Assembly (NCBI GenBank): GCA_049594615.1 | Contig: JBMYJR010000002.1 | Span: 62,001-126,000 of the forward strand | Origin: CAXPZW01 sp049594615 | GTDB taxonomy: Bacteria; Bacteroidota; Bacteroidia; Flavobacteriales_D; Sanyastnellaceae | Reading direction: 5' to 3' | DNA length: 64,000 nt | Part shown: piece by piece, positions 9,346 to 18,669 of the stretch | Position numbering within the stretch: the first letter of the stretch is position 1 | Layout of the letters: each line of letters starts with the position of its first letter | Program-made: the position numbers and the translations under genes | The notes under the pieces: generated by a model | What the model was told of the DNA's origin: nothing | Database searches by the model: none | The model's input: only the letters and a program-made list of their open reading frames with translations

Positions 9346-12129
9346 ATGAGCGAAGAACAACTGCCCAACGACGACAACGAACGCGACGACGACTTTGACC
9401 GCGACGAGAGCGGGGAACAACTCGAGAACGTCATTCCCATCAAAGGGATGTACAACGAGTGGTTCCTGGACTACGCCTCGTACGTCATCCTCGAGCGCGC
9501 GGTGCCTCACTTGCACGACGGCCTCAAACCGGTGCAGCGCCGCATCCTCCATTCCTTGCGTGAAATGGACGACGGCCGTTTCCACAAGGTGGCCAACGCC
9601 ATTGGCAACACCATGAAGTACCACCCGCATGGGGACGCTTCCATCGGCGACGCCATGGTCCAAATCGGCCAGAAGGAGTTGCTCTTGGACATGCAGGGAA
9701 ACTGGGGCAACGTCGCCACCGGCGACCGTGCTGCAGCCCCGCGTTACATCGAGGTCAAGCTCAGTAAGTTTGCCTTGGACGTGGCCTTTAACGCCAAGAC
9801 CACCAACTGGCTCAGCTCCTATGACGGCCGCAACAAAGAGCCCGAAACCCTGCCGATGAAGTTTCCGCTTCTGCTGGCGCAAGGGGTGGAAGGGATTGCG
9901 GTAGGTCTGGCGTGTAAAATGTTGCCCCACAATTTTGTGGAGCTCATCGATGCCAGCATCCAGATCCTCAAAGGCAAAAAGGCCCAGATCGTCCCAGATT
10001 TCATCTCGGGCGGTATGGCTGACATGTCCAACTACAACGACGGACTGCGTGGGGGCAAGATTCGCGTACGTGCCCGCATTCGTAAGGAAGACGACCGTAC
10101 CTTGATCGTGCACGAGATTCCATACGGCACCACCACGACCTCGCTTATTGACAGCGTACTCAAAGCCAACGACAAAGGCAAAATCAAGATCAAGAAGATC
10201 GAGGACAACACCGCCGAGTTCGTGTCCATCGTGATCCACCTGCCCAAGGGTGTCTCGCCGGACAAGACCATTGACGCGCTGTATGCCTTCACCGATTGTG
10301 AGGTGAAAATCTCGCCCAACGCCTGCGTGATTTTTGACGACAAGCCGCACTTCATGGGCGTCTCGGAAATCCTGCGCAACAGCACCGAGCAAACCCGGGA
10401 CCTGCTGCGCCAAGAACTCGAGATCGAGAAGGCTGAGCTGGAAGAGTCCTGGCATTTTGCTTCGCTGGAGAAGATCTTCATCGAAAACCGCATTTACCGA
10501 GACATTGAGGAGTGCGAAACGTGGGAAGAAATCCTGAGCACCATCCACGAAGGCCTCAAACCGCACATCAAACACCTCTTGCGTGAGGTGACCGACGAGG
10601 ACGTCACCCGTTTGACCGAGATCCGCATCAAGCGCATCTCTAAATTCGACTCCTTCAAAGCCGACGAGCGCTTGGCAGCACTTGAAGGTGAGATTGCCCG
10701 CGTCAAGCATGATCTTGAACACCTGACCGAGTTTGCCATCGCCTACTTCCAAGACCTCAAGAAGAAGTACGGCAAAGGCCGCGAGCGCCGCACTGAATTG
10801 CGCACGTTCGACAAAGTGGACGCCGCCAAGGTGGCGGTCAACAACGCCAAACTCTACGTCAACAAGGAAGAAGGCTTCGTGGGCACCGGCCTCAAGCGCG
10901 GCGAGGGTGAATTTGTGACCGACTGCTCGGACATTGACGACATCATCATCTTCCGCGAGGACGGCATCATGCAAGTCACCCGCGTGAGTTCCAAAGCCTT
11001 TGTAGGCAAAGGCATATTGCACGTGGGCATTTGGAAGAAAGGCGATGCACGCACCATCTACAACCTGATTTACCAAGACGGTAAAGGTGGCCGCGCCATG
11101 TGGAAACGCTTCGCCGTTACTTCCATCACCCGCGATCGCGAATACAACTTGACCAAGGGCACTGCTGGGTCCAAGGTGTTGTACTTCACCGCCAATCCCA
11201 ACGGCGAGGCCGAGGTCGTCACTGTGCACCTGCGTGCCCTTCAGCGTCTGAAGAAGTTGCGCTTTGACGCAGACTTCTCGGAATTGGCCATCAAGGGCCG
11301 CGGCGCCGGCGGAAATGTGCTCAGCAAGCATCCGGTCAAGCGCATCGAGCTCAAGGAGCGCGGCGTATCCACGTTGGGCGCCCGTAAAATCTGGTTCGAC
11401 GAAACCGTCAAGCGCCTCAACATTGAGGAACGCGGACGTTACCTTGGAGCCTTCGCTCCGGAGGATAAAATCCTAGTGCTGCTCAGCTCTGGCGAATACA
11501 AGTTGACCGGTTTTGACTTGTCCACCCACTTTGATGAGAAGATGATTCACCTGGAAAAGTGGATTCCCGAAAAGCCCGTGAGCTGCGTTTACTACGATGG
11601 CTCCAAAGAGACGTGGTACGTCAAACGTTTCTTGGTAGAGTCCTCCACCAAAGTGGTGGGCTTCATTGGCGACCACGAGGAGTCGCGTATGGCCTTGGCC
11701 AGCACGTTGCACTTCCCGCAAGCGCGCATCAAATGGAACCGCAAGTTTAAAGCCACCCGCGACCGCCCCGATGAGGTGATCGACCTCTGGGATTTCATCT
11801 CGGTCAAAGGCATGAAAGCCCAGGGCAATCGCCTGAGCACCTTGCCCATCACTGATGTGGTCCTGGATCCGCCCAACACCGATAAGGAAGCCGAAGCCGA
11901 AGCAGTGCTTGCTGAACGTTTGGCCCCAGCGCCGACTCCTGACCCTGCACCGTTGGTAGAAGTGCCTGAAAGCCCCGCTCCCGAGCAGCCCAAGGCCGCA
12001 GTTCCCCCGCCTGCTCTCAAAGCGGCTCCGGTAAAAGATGAGGTGTCGCAGCCCATTGAACTGGATGTCACCCCCAAGAAATCGGACGGCGACTCGGATG
12101 AAGAAGCACCTCAGTTGGGCTTGTTTTAA
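9346..12129 (+). CDS. parC: DNA topoisomerase IV subunit A
   Basis: 927 residues; the DNA-cleaving and rejoining subunit partnering ParE. The winged-helix region has LDYASYVILERAVPHLHDGL and HPHGDASIGDAMV, and the catalytic tyrosine is Y134 in APRYIEVKL. A coiled-coil-rich tower region follows, then a C-terminal beta-pinwheel region (~540-840) that lacks an obvious gyrase box, which fits topoisomerase IV. The last ~75 residues are a Pro/Ala/Glu-rich tail (PAPTPDPAPL, PESPAPEQPK) ending QLGLF, probably disordered. It lies directly after parE. A gyrase A assignment is less likely because of the pairing and the missing box. Confidence 0.9.
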   Translation: MSEEQLPNDDNERDDDFDRDESGEQLENVIPIKGMYNEWFLDYASYVILERAVPHLHDGLKPVQRRILHSLREMDDGRFHKVANAIGNTMKYHPHGDASIGDAMVQIGQKELLLDMQGNWGNVATGDRAAAPRYIEVKLSKFALDVAFNAKTTNWLSSYDGRNKEPETLPMKFPLLLAQGVEGIAVGLACKMLPHNFVELIDASIQILKGKKAQIVPDFISGGMADMSNYNDGLRGGKIRVRARIRKEDDRTLIVHEIPYGTTTTSLIDSVLKANDKGKIKIKKIEDNTAEFVSIVIHLPKGVSPDKTIDALYAFTDCEVKISPNACVIFDDKPHFMGVSEILRNSTEQTRDLLRQELEIEKAELEESWHFASLEKIFIENRIYRDIEECETWEEILSTIHEGLKPHIKHLLREVTDEDVTRLTEIRIKRISKFDSFKADERLAALEGEIARVKHDLEHLTEFAIAYFQDLKKKYGKGRERRTELRTFDKVDAAKVAVNNAKLYVNKEEGFVGTGLKRGEGEFVTDCSDIDDIIIFREDGIMQVTRVSSKAFVGKGILHVGIWKKGDARTIYNLIYQDGKGGRAMWKRFAVTSITRDREYNLTKGTAGSKVLYFTANPNGEAEVVTVHLRALQRLKKLRFDADFSELAIKGRGAGGNVLSKHPVKRIELKERGVSTLGARKIWFDETVKRLNIEERGRYLGAFAPEDKILVLLSSGEYKLTGFDLSTHFDEKMIHLEKWIPEKPVSCVYYDGSKETWYVKRFLVESSTKVVGFIGDHEESRMALASTLHFPQARIKWNRKFKATRDRPDEVIDLWDFISVKGMKAQGNRLSTLPITDVVLDPPNTDKEAEAEAVLAERLAPAPTPDPAPLVEVPESPAPEQPKAAVPPPALKAAPVKDEVSQPIELDVTPKKSDGDSDEEAPQLGLF

Positions 12130-12136
12130 ACCCGTG

Positions 12137-12151
12137 GTGTGCGGCGCACAC
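12137..12151. repeat. Inverted repeat after parC
   Basis: GTGTGC-GGC-GCACAC, a perfect 6-bp inverted repeat with a 3-base loop, 7 bases past the parC stop. It has no T-run, so it is not a standard intrinsic terminator. Similar GTGTGC/GCACAC repeats follow other genes in the window (34770-34783, 52984-53012). Confidence 0.5.
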
Positions 12152-12158
12152 TTATCCC

Positions 12159-12166
12159 TAATTTTG
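12159..12166 (+). promoter_or_regulatory. Candidate -7 box for the GH13-mgsA-prmC unit
   Basis: TAATTTTG matches TAnnTTTG exactly and lies 18 bases before the ATG at 12185, the usual distance for a short Bacteroidota leader. No clear TTG -33 box is seen. Confidence 0.45.
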
Positions 12167-12184
12167 GATCAAACTTGAATCTGC

Positions 12185-13615
12185 ATGCAACGTTTTATTT
12201 GCCTGTTCGCAGCGGTTGCCCTTGTGTTGGCAGGTTGCGGTGATACCCCATCTGCCCCTGACGCAGAAAACGTAACTGAAACCGTTGAAACACAGGTGTA
12301 TCCACACGCGGAGTGGACCAAAGATGCCACCATCTACGAGGTCAACATTCGCCAGCATACGCCTGAAGGCACCTTTGACGCTTTCACCCGTGACATCCCC
12401 CGCCTCGCAGAAATGGGGATCGAAATCCTGTGGCTGATGCCCGTACAACCCATCGGCGTTGAAAACCGCAAAGGCGGTTTGGGCAGTTACTACAGCATCC
12501 AAGACTATACCGACATCAACCCTGAATTTGGGGATGCGGACGCTTTGCGCAACTTGGTGGAAAAGGCCCACGCCAAAGGCATGAAAGTCATTTTGGACTG
12601 GGTGGCCAACCACACTTCATGGGACAACGCTTGGACGGCCAATCCCGAGTGGTACAGCCAGGATTCACTGGGCAACTTTTACCCTCCCGTGCCTGATTGG
12701 AGCGATGTGATTGACCTGAACTACGACAACCCAGACATGCGCGCCGCCATGATCGAGGCCATGAAGCACTGGGTGCAAGCATATGAGATCGACGGCTTCC
12801 GTTGTGATGTAGCCATGGAAGTGCCTACCGACTTCTGGAACGAGGCCACCGCCGCGCTGCGCGAGCTCAATCCTGAACTCTTCATGCTGGCCGAAGCAGA
12901 GACCCCAGAACACCACTTGGAGGCGTTTGACATGAGCTACAGCTGGGAGCTGATGCACATCCTCAACCAATTGGCCATGACCGAAGGCCTGACCGATCCT
13001 GCACTGATGGAAGAAAAGGGCTGGCACCCTGAGGGCATGACCTTGGAATCGTTGGACAACTACATGGCCAAAGAGGACACCAACTTTGTGGACTATGCCT
13101 ACCGCATGACCTTCATCACCAACCACGACGAAAATTCATGGAACGGCACGCAGTTTGAACGCTTTGGCCCTGCGGTGGAGCTGTTTACCACCCTGGCTTA
13201 CACCATCAACGGTATGCCACTGGTCTACAGCGGAAACGAAGCGCCCAACCGCCATCGATTGCTGTTCTTCGAAAAAGACAGTATCGATTGGAACGGGTAT
13301 GAGATGCAGGATTTTTACGCCACCCTGCTCAAGGCCAACAAGGAAAATCCTGCGCTGTGGAACGGTACATATGGTGGTGACTTCAAGCGCATTGCGACCT
13401 CAAATGATGCCGACATTTACGCATACTCCCGCACCAAGGGGAACAACCAAGTGATCACAGTACTCAACTTTAGCGACCAATCGCAACAAGTCAAGTTTGC
13501 CGAGGCCGTGAGCGGCGAGTACCCCAGCATTTTCAACAACCAAACCCTGAGTGTATTCACCGATGGCGACATGACGCTCGCTCCGTGGGGCTACCAGGTG
13601 TTTGTGAAGCACTGA
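12185..13615 (+). CDS. GH13 alpha-amylase-family lipoprotein
   Basis: 476 residues. The N terminus is a lipoprotein signal with lipobox LAGC (Cys18), so the enzyme is anchored in an envelope membrane. The GH13 motifs are in order: DWVANH (138-143), GFRCDVA with nucleophile Asp208, the acid/base Glu237 in FMLAEAE, and NHD with Asp315. The catalytic triad is therefore intact and it should act on alpha-glucans or maltodextrins. Length fits a single (beta/alpha)8 barrel plus a C-terminal beta domain (~390-476). mgsA follows after 1 base and prmC overlaps mgsA, so this heads a three-gene unit. The exact specificity (alpha-amylase, neopullulanase, glucosidase) cannot be read from sequence alone. 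Confidence 0.88.
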   Translation: MQRFICLFAAVALVLAGCGDTPSAPDAENVTETVETQVYPHAEWTKDATIYEVNIRQHTPEGTFDAFTRDIPRLAEMGIEILWLMPVQPIGVENRKGGLGSYYSIQDYTDINPEFGDADALRNLVEKAHAKGMKVILDWVANHTSWDNAWTANPEWYSQDSLGNFYPPVPDWSDVIDLNYDNPDMRAAMIEAMKHWVQAYEIDGFRCDVAMEVPTDFWNEATAALRELNPELFMLAEAETPEHHLEAFDMSYSWELMHILNQLAMTEGLTDPALMEEKGWHPEGMTLESLDNYMAKEDTNFVDYAYRMTFITNHDENSWNGTQFERFGPAVELFTTLAYTINGMPLVYSGNEAPNRHRLLFFEKDSIDWNGYEMQDFYATLLKANKENPALWNGTYGGDFKRIATSNDADIYAYSRTKGNNQVITVLNFSDQSQQVKFAEAVSGEYPSIFNNQTLSVFTDGDMTLAPWGYQVFVKH

Positions 13616-13616
13616 T

Positions 13617-13997
13617 ATGAAGATTGCAGTTATTGCCCACGATGGCAAAAAGGCGGAGATGGTTCAATTCCTCGCTCGCCACTTGGACGTATTCAAGCGC
13701 AAAGACATTGACCTGATTGCCACCGGTACTACAGGTAAACACGCCATGGATGCTGGCTTGCAAGTACAACGCGTGCAAAGTGGCCCGCTTGGAGGCGACG
13801 CCCAAATTGCCGCAGAGGTCACCGAAGGCAAAATCCACATGGTGTTCTTTTTCCGCGATCCATTGGACAAGCATCCGCACGAGCCGGACATTGCCATGCT
13901 CATGCGCCTGTGCGACGTGCACAACATCCCCATGGCCACCAACCCGGCCACTGCTGAATTGTTGCTCAAAGGCATCGACGGCCACCCTGAGCAATGA
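13617..13997 (+). CDS. mgsA: Methylglyoxal synthase
   Basis: 126 residues, somewhat shorter than the E. coli enzyme (152). It converts dihydroxyacetone phosphate to methylglyoxal and phosphate, a bypass that relieves sugar-phosphate stress. Family signatures are clear: IATGTTG (35-41), SGPLGGDAQ with the catalytic Asp61 (E. coli Asp71), and FRDPLDKHPHEPD containing Asp81, His88 and Asp91 (E. coli Asp91, His98, Asp101). It sits 1 base after the GH13 gene and overlaps prmC by 4 bases. Pairing with a glucan hydrolase suggests a role when sugar influx is high; this is an inference. Confidence 0.95.
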   Translation: MKIAVIAHDGKKAEMVQFLARHLDVFKRKDIDLIATGTTGKHAMDAGLQVQRVQSGPLGGDAQIAAEVTEGKIHMVFFFRDPLDKHPHEPDIAMLMRLCDVHNIPMATNPATAELLLKGIDGHPEQ

Positions 13998-14836
13998 TCC
14001 AAACCCGCGGCGAGCTGGCGGCCTACCTCACCGAGGACCTTACCCTGCGTCACGGCCAGCGGGAGGCGGCGCACATGGCCGCGTGGATCTTGGAGGACAC
14101 CTTCGGGTGGACCAGGGTGGATGTCATTCTAGAAGCCGAACAAGACGTGCCCTTGGAATCCGTGGCCCAAGTGCAAGGCATCCTGCGCCGGTTACGTGAC
14201 GGAGAACCCCTGCAATACATTTTGGGTACCGCGGTCTTCTTGGACCTGGAGCTGCAGGTTGACCCCCGCGTTTTGATCCCCCGCCCCGAAACCGAAGAAT
14301 TGGTGATGTGGGCCTGCGAGTTGCTGGACGGCAAGGCGCCCCACGTGCTTGATGTGGGCACCGGCAGCGGTTGCATCGCGCTGGGCATCAAACAGCGCAT
14401 TCCCGCAGCACAGGTGTGGGGTTGTGATGTAAGCGCTCCTGCGTTGGAGGTAGCCACGGCAAACGGCGTGGAAATAGGCTTGGAGGTGCAGTGGATGCAA
14501 CTCAACATCCTCGAGGAGGAACCGCGTGTGCCTCTCTTGCAGCTGCTTGTTTCCAACCCACCCTACATCGGAACCGATGAGGCTGGAGCACTGGAGGAGC
14601 GCGTCGTTGCCCACGAACCCCATTTGGCACTCTTTGCCGATGGTGATCCTCTGCTGTTCTATCAAGCCTTGGCCGTGCAAGGCGAGACGCTGTTGGCCCC
14701 GGGCGGACAGATTCTGGTGGAGATGCACAGCAACTACGCCACCGAAACCAAGGCCCTTTTTGAACGCAGCGGCTACCACACCGAAATGCGCAAGGACCTC
14801 CAAGGCCGCTGGCGCATGCTGCGGGCCTGGAAGTAG
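13994..14836 (+). CDS. prmC: Release factor glutamine methyltransferase
   Basis: 280 residues. PrmC (HemK) methylates the Gln of the GGQ motif of peptide release factors RF1/RF2 using S-adenosylmethionine. The SAM-binding motif I is VLDVGTGSGCIALGIK (118-133), and the catalytic NPPY is at 188-191 (SNPPYIG). IPRPETE near 95-101 is also typical, and the N-terminal ~80 residues are the usual helical domain. The ATG overlaps the mgsA stop codon (ATGA), indicating translational coupling. The length is standard for the family. Confidence 0.95.
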   Translation: MIQTRGELAAYLTEDLTLRHGQREAAHMAAWILEDTFGWTRVDVILEAEQDVPLESVAQVQGILRRLRDGEPLQYILGTAVFLDLELQVDPRVLIPRPETEELVMWACELLDGKAPHVLDVGTGSGCIALGIKQRIPAAQVWGCDVSAPALEVATANGVEIGLEVQWMQLNILEEEPRVPLLQLLVSNPPYIGTDEAGALEERVVAHEPHLALFADGDPLLFYQALAVQGETLLAPGGQILVEMHSNYATETKALFERSGYHTEMRKDLQGRWRMLRAWK

Positions 14837-14936
14837 GTGCAAAAAAAGCCGGACAACCCGCCCTTGAACATCTGTTGGCAACTGGAGTTCCTCTAACTGT
14901 CTTGCTTTGCCGTCTTTTGCACCGAAAATTAAATCC

Positions 14937-17312
14937 ATGCGACCCAACCCATGGCTGCTGTTCGCTTTGTTGAGCGTTCCCTTTTTTGCCCAAGCCCAAG
15001 AGATGGCGCCTTGCCAAATCACTGGACAAGTCCAAGATGCGCGGAATGGGCAACCCATTCCATATGCCACGGTGATTGAGCTGGCAGCCCCATCAGGCGC
15101 CGTTTTGAACGGAACTACAACGGGTGAAGACGGCCGCTTTGCGGTCCCTTCGGTCCAAGTGGAAGCCACATTGGTGGTCACCTTCATCGGGTTCAAACCC
15201 GACACGTTGCGAGGCATCCGACCGCAAGGGCTGCAAGTGGACGTGGGCATCGTTGCCCTCCAGCCCGATCAAGAGCTGCTTGACGTGGCCGAGGTGCAGG
15301 CCGAACAATCCACCACCACCTTTGCCTTGGACAAACGGGTGTTCAACGTAGGCAAGGACCTGAGTACCACAGGTGCCAGCGCTTTGGAAGTGCTGAACAA
15401 TGTGCCATCGGTGACCGTCAGCATCGAAGGTGAAATCAACCTCCGCGGGAGTGGCGGCGTGCAAATCCTGATCGACGGCAAACCCTCGGTCTTGACCGAT
15501 GATCCTGCCAACGCCTTGGGCGCCATTACCGCCGACATGATCGAAAGCATTGAGGTCATCACCAACCCTTCGGCCAAGTATGAAGCCTCGGGCACTTCAG
15601 GCATCCTGAACATCGTGCTCAAAAAGGAAGAAAAAGAAGGGCTCAACGGTTCGATCTCGCTCAATACAGGGATCCCAGACAACCACAGCATTGGCATCAG
15701 CTTGCAGCGCCGCGCCAGCAAATTCAACCTGTTTACCCAAATGGGAGCAGGGTACCGCTCCAACCCGCGCTTCTCGGAAAACCTCAATCAGGATCGCGGT
15801 AATGGAAGCGCCATTGAAAGCGACGGTGAGTCGTTTCGAAATGAGCGCTTTGCCAACATCACTCTTGGCACCGACTACCACTTGAACGACTTCAATGTGA
15901 TCACCTTGTCAGGCCGGTTTGCTTACGAATGGGAGAAGAACCCAGCGCTCACCGTATTTCGTGAGCTTGACGGCGATGGCCAAGCCATTGCCGGTTGGGA
16001 GCGCCGCGAAGAAACCGAAGCCACCAACCCCAAATGGCAGTTTGACCTGCAGTACGTCAAGGACTTTCCCGACCACAAGGACCACAAACTCATGATGAGT
16101 GCATTGGGGGCCTACTTTGGCAAGGCACTGGCGTCCCAGTACACCAACCTGGTCACCCTGGGCAGCGGTGCGTACGAAGACCAACGGACCAATACCGCGT
16201 TTGATCGCGCAGATTACACCTTCAAGATCGACTACACCCATCCGGTGAATGAAGTGTTCAAGTTTGAGACTGGAGCGCAGTTTGTCAGCAACGATGTGGG
16301 CAACGATTTTGCTGTGCGCGATTTGATCGATGGCGAATACGTGGCCAACCCCGACTTTACGAATGACTTCAGCTGGCAGCAGCAAGTATTGGGTGCTTAC
16401 CTATTGGCATCGGCCGAGGGCGAGCGCGCCGGCATTCAGATTGGTGTACGCCCCGAGTACACCGATGTCAACACCCTGCTGGCCACCACGGGCGAGACCA
16501 ATGCCACTGACTACCTCAACCTCTTCCCAAGTCTGCATACCTCCTACAAGTTCAGCGACCAGTTAAGCGCACAAGCCGGCTACTCGCGCCGCGTATCGCG
16601 TCCACGTCTGTGGGACTTGAACCCGTTCTTCAACATCACCAACAACTTCAACATCCGCACCGGCAACCCCAACTTGCAACCGGAGTTCACCGACTCCTAC
16701 GAGGTAACCTCGATTTGGATTTTGGAAAAACTATCGCTCAACGGAAGCGTGTATTACCGCTACACAACCGATGTGGTCGAACGCATATCGCGGTTTGAGG
16801 ACAACGTGACCCTTACCACTCCCGAGAACATCGGCACCAACGGCACACTTGGCTTTGAATTCAACGGCAAGTACAAGCCCAATAAGTGGTGGTCGTTGAA
16901 CGGCGATTTCAACGTGAACCGCTTTGAACGTTTGGGTGAGTTTGAAGGGCAGTCCTTCGACTTCACGGGACAACAGTGGACCGCGCGCCTAAGCAACAAA
17001 TTCAAGTTGCCCATGGATTTTGAACTGGAAGTGACCGGCGATTACCGCTCTGGCTTCCGAACGGTACAAGGGGATGTTACCGGCTTTGGAGCCATGGATC
17101 TAGGTGTGCGCAAGAAGGTGTTTGGCGGCAAAATCGTGTGCAACTTGGGCGTGCGCGATGTATTTGCCAGCCGCATCCGCGAAAGCATCATCGACCGCGG
17201 CGATTTCTTTGTGTCGTCACGAAGCTACAGGGGGCGTTTTGTCACCTTTGGCGTGAGTTACGGTTTTGGCAAGGGCGAGGCCATGACCTACGGGGGCGGC
17301 CGTCGTTACTGA
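14937..17312 (+). CDS. TonB-dependent receptor, outer-membrane beta-barrel family
   Basis: 791 residues from the ATG at 14937; an upstream in-frame ATG at 14907 is rejected because the signal peptide starts at MRPNPWLL and ends FFAQAQ. Residues ~25-110 form a CarboxypepD_reg-like domain (ITGQVQDARNGQPIPYATV), ~120-220 a plug domain (NLRGSGGVQILIDGKPSVL), and the rest a beta-barrel with a C-terminal aromatic-rich strand (FVTFGVSYGFGKGE). This architecture is an outer-membrane receptor for TonB-driven uptake. There is no SusD partner next to it, so it is not a polysaccharide-utilisation pair; the ligand is unknown. It stands alone, convergent with the Nramp-like gene (27-bp gap). Confidence 0.88.
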   Translation: MRPNPWLLFALLSVPFFAQAQEMAPCQITGQVQDARNGQPIPYATVIELAAPSGAVLNGTTTGEDGRFAVPSVQVEATLVVTFIGFKPDTLRGIRPQGLQVDVGIVALQPDQELLDVAEVQAEQSTTTFALDKRVFNVGKDLSTTGASALEVLNNVPSVTVSIEGEINLRGSGGVQILIDGKPSVLTDDPANALGAITADMIESIEVITNPSAKYEASGTSGILNIVLKKEEKEGLNGSISLNTGIPDNHSIGISLQRRASKFNLFTQMGAGYRSNPRFSENLNQDRGNGSAIESDGESFRNERFANITLGTDYHLNDFNVITLSGRFAYEWEKNPALTVFRELDGDGQAIAGWERREETEATNPKWQFDLQYVKDFPDHKDHKLMMSALGAYFGKALASQYTNLVTLGSGAYEDQRTNTAFDRADYTFKIDYTHPVNEVFKFETGAQFVSNDVGNDFAVRDLIDGEYVANPDFTNDFSWQQQVLGAYLLASAEGERAGIQIGVRPEYTDVNTLLATTGETNATDYLNLFPSLHTSYKFSDQLSAQAGYSRRVSRPRLWDLNPFFNITNNFNIRTGNPNLQPEFTDSYEVTSIWILEKLSLNGSVYYRYTTDVVERISRFEDNVTLTTPENIGTNGTLGFEFNGKYKPNKWWSLNGDFNVNRFERLGEFEGQSFDFTGQQWTARLSNKFKLPMDFELEVTGDYRSGFRTVQGDVTGFGAMDLGVRKKVFGGKIVCNLGVRDVFASRIRESIIDRGDFFVSSRSYRGRFVTFGVSYGFGKGEAMTYGGGRRY

Positions 17313-17339
17313 GGCAACGCAAACGGGCGCACAGGAATG

Positions 17340-18596
17340 CTACGCTAGGAAATACACCAAACAGAACCCGACCAAGAACACCATGCCCGCGATGGCCAAC
17401 CCGCGCAGCCACAGTGGTGGGCGCCCCTCCTCGGGAAATCGTTCGCTCACCACCAAACGGTAGTTGGCAAAGGCCACCAGTGGCGCTACCAAGAAGCTCA
17501 TGGTCGTCGCAAAATCTACCAACTGACGGAAGCCCGAAGGGTCGTCCGGACGGTTGAAGATGAACACGTGAATCACCCCATACGCTCCTGCACCGATCAG
17601 CACCAACCACAGGATGTAGGCGCCGGGCACTTGCTTGGGCAGCAGCAATTCTCCACAGCGTTTCATGGCACGCGCGTACCCGTCGAACACCGCAATGCAG
17701 GTGCCTAGCATGATGGAAAAAGCGGCTGCTCCTATCAATACGCGGCTCCAAGGTCCCATGACCTCGGTGTACATCTTAACCACAACTCCAGCAAAGGCTG
17801 CAGCGGGTTTGGGTGCGGGGTTAGGCGTGCCGTGAAGCAGGAAGGCGCCCAATACTACAAAGCACACGGCTAGCGCGGTGGAGGCGAGGTATCCAAAGTT
17901 GAAATCAAACAGTGTTTGCTTCAGGGTGGGGCGAAAGCCGGTTTGGGCCATGCGCTCGACGGTCCACAGGCTGTTCCACGCGCTCATGTCCACAGCGGTG
18001 GGCATCCAGCCCATCAAGGCAATCAGAAAACCCAATGAAATGCCGTCGCCCCAGTCAATCGCAGGGAGGAGGGGTGCGTCGTAAACCGGTCCTTTTCCCA
18101 AGGCCAATCCAAAGGCCACCAGGGTAGAGATCAACAGCACCGCGCCAATGAGTTTGATGAGGCTGTCCAATACGCCGTACTTGCCCAAGGCCAGTACTAC
18201 CACCGTTCCTGCCAGCAGAACCCCTGTAATCAGCGGCAAGTTGCCCACCCCAAACAGGTTGTCCAAAAAGCCCGCGGTCACGGCGCCTACGGCAGCTGCC
18301 ACAAAGAACAAGGTGCCCAGCGTCAGCGCGGCATACCCACCAATCACCCACTTGCTTTGCTTGGCGTACCCGTCCAAAATACTGGTGCCGGTCACGTTCG
18401 CGTAGCGCGAGCCAAACTCAAAAAAGGGGTACTTGAACAGGTTGGCGAGCAGCACGGCCCACAGCAGCGCAAAGCCATAGTCTGCCCCGGCCCGGGTGCT
18501 CTGCACCAAGTGGCTCACCCCAATGCACGTAGAGGCAAACACAATGCCTGGCCCCAAAGTCTGGACCAGTGCTTGGCGGTTGGGAAAGAGAGACAT
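17340..18596 (-). CDS. Nramp-like membrane transporter of the DPGN-less type
   Basis: 418 residues from the ATG at 18596 (an in-frame GTG/ATG further upstream would only add MHKFPIFRP-type residues). There are about eleven hydrophobic segments. TM1 begins TLGPGIVFAST and continues CIGVSHLVQSTRAG; the GPG turn is that of Nramp/SLC11 carriers, but the metal-binding DPGN of classical MntH is replaced by IGVS. In TM6 the region reads LMGWMPTAVDMSAW in place of the usual MPH motif. This is a distinct Nramp-related clade often labelled divalent metal transporter; the missing Asp makes the substrate doubtful. It is divergent from the isoaspartyl peptidase gene (73-bp gap). Confidence 0.75.
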   Translation of the reverse strand: MSLFPNRQALVQTLGPGIVFASTCIGVSHLVQSTRAGADYGFALLWAVLLANLFKYPFFEFGSRYANVTGTSILDGYAKQSKWVIGGYAALTLGTLFFVAAAVGAVTAGFLDNLFGVGNLPLITGVLLAGTVVVLALGKYGVLDSLIKLIGAVLLISTLVAFGLALGKGPVYDAPLLPAIDWGDGISLGFLIALMGWMPTAVDMSAWNSLWTVERMAQTGFRPTLKQTLFDFNFGYLASTALAVCFVVLGAFLLHGTPNPAPKPAAAFAGVVVKMYTEVMGPWSRVLIGAAAFSIMLGTCIAVFDGYARAMKRCGELLLPKQVPGAYILWLVLIGAGAYGVIHVFIFNRPDDPSGFRQLVDFATTMSFLVAPLVAFANYRLVVSERFPEEGRPPLWLRGLAIAGMVFLVGFCLVYFLA

Positions 18597-18669
18597 GGGG
18601 CGGAAGATCGGGAATTTGTGCATTGCAGTTTGGCTGTGATTCCCGAGGTTTAATCCTCAAAACTTCGCC

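Noticed and set aside
9268..11331. 687-residue open frame on the minus strand opposite parC
   Set aside because: The plus-strand parC is fully supported by family motifs; the antisense frame is a by-product of GC-rich codon usage and has no recognisable domain.
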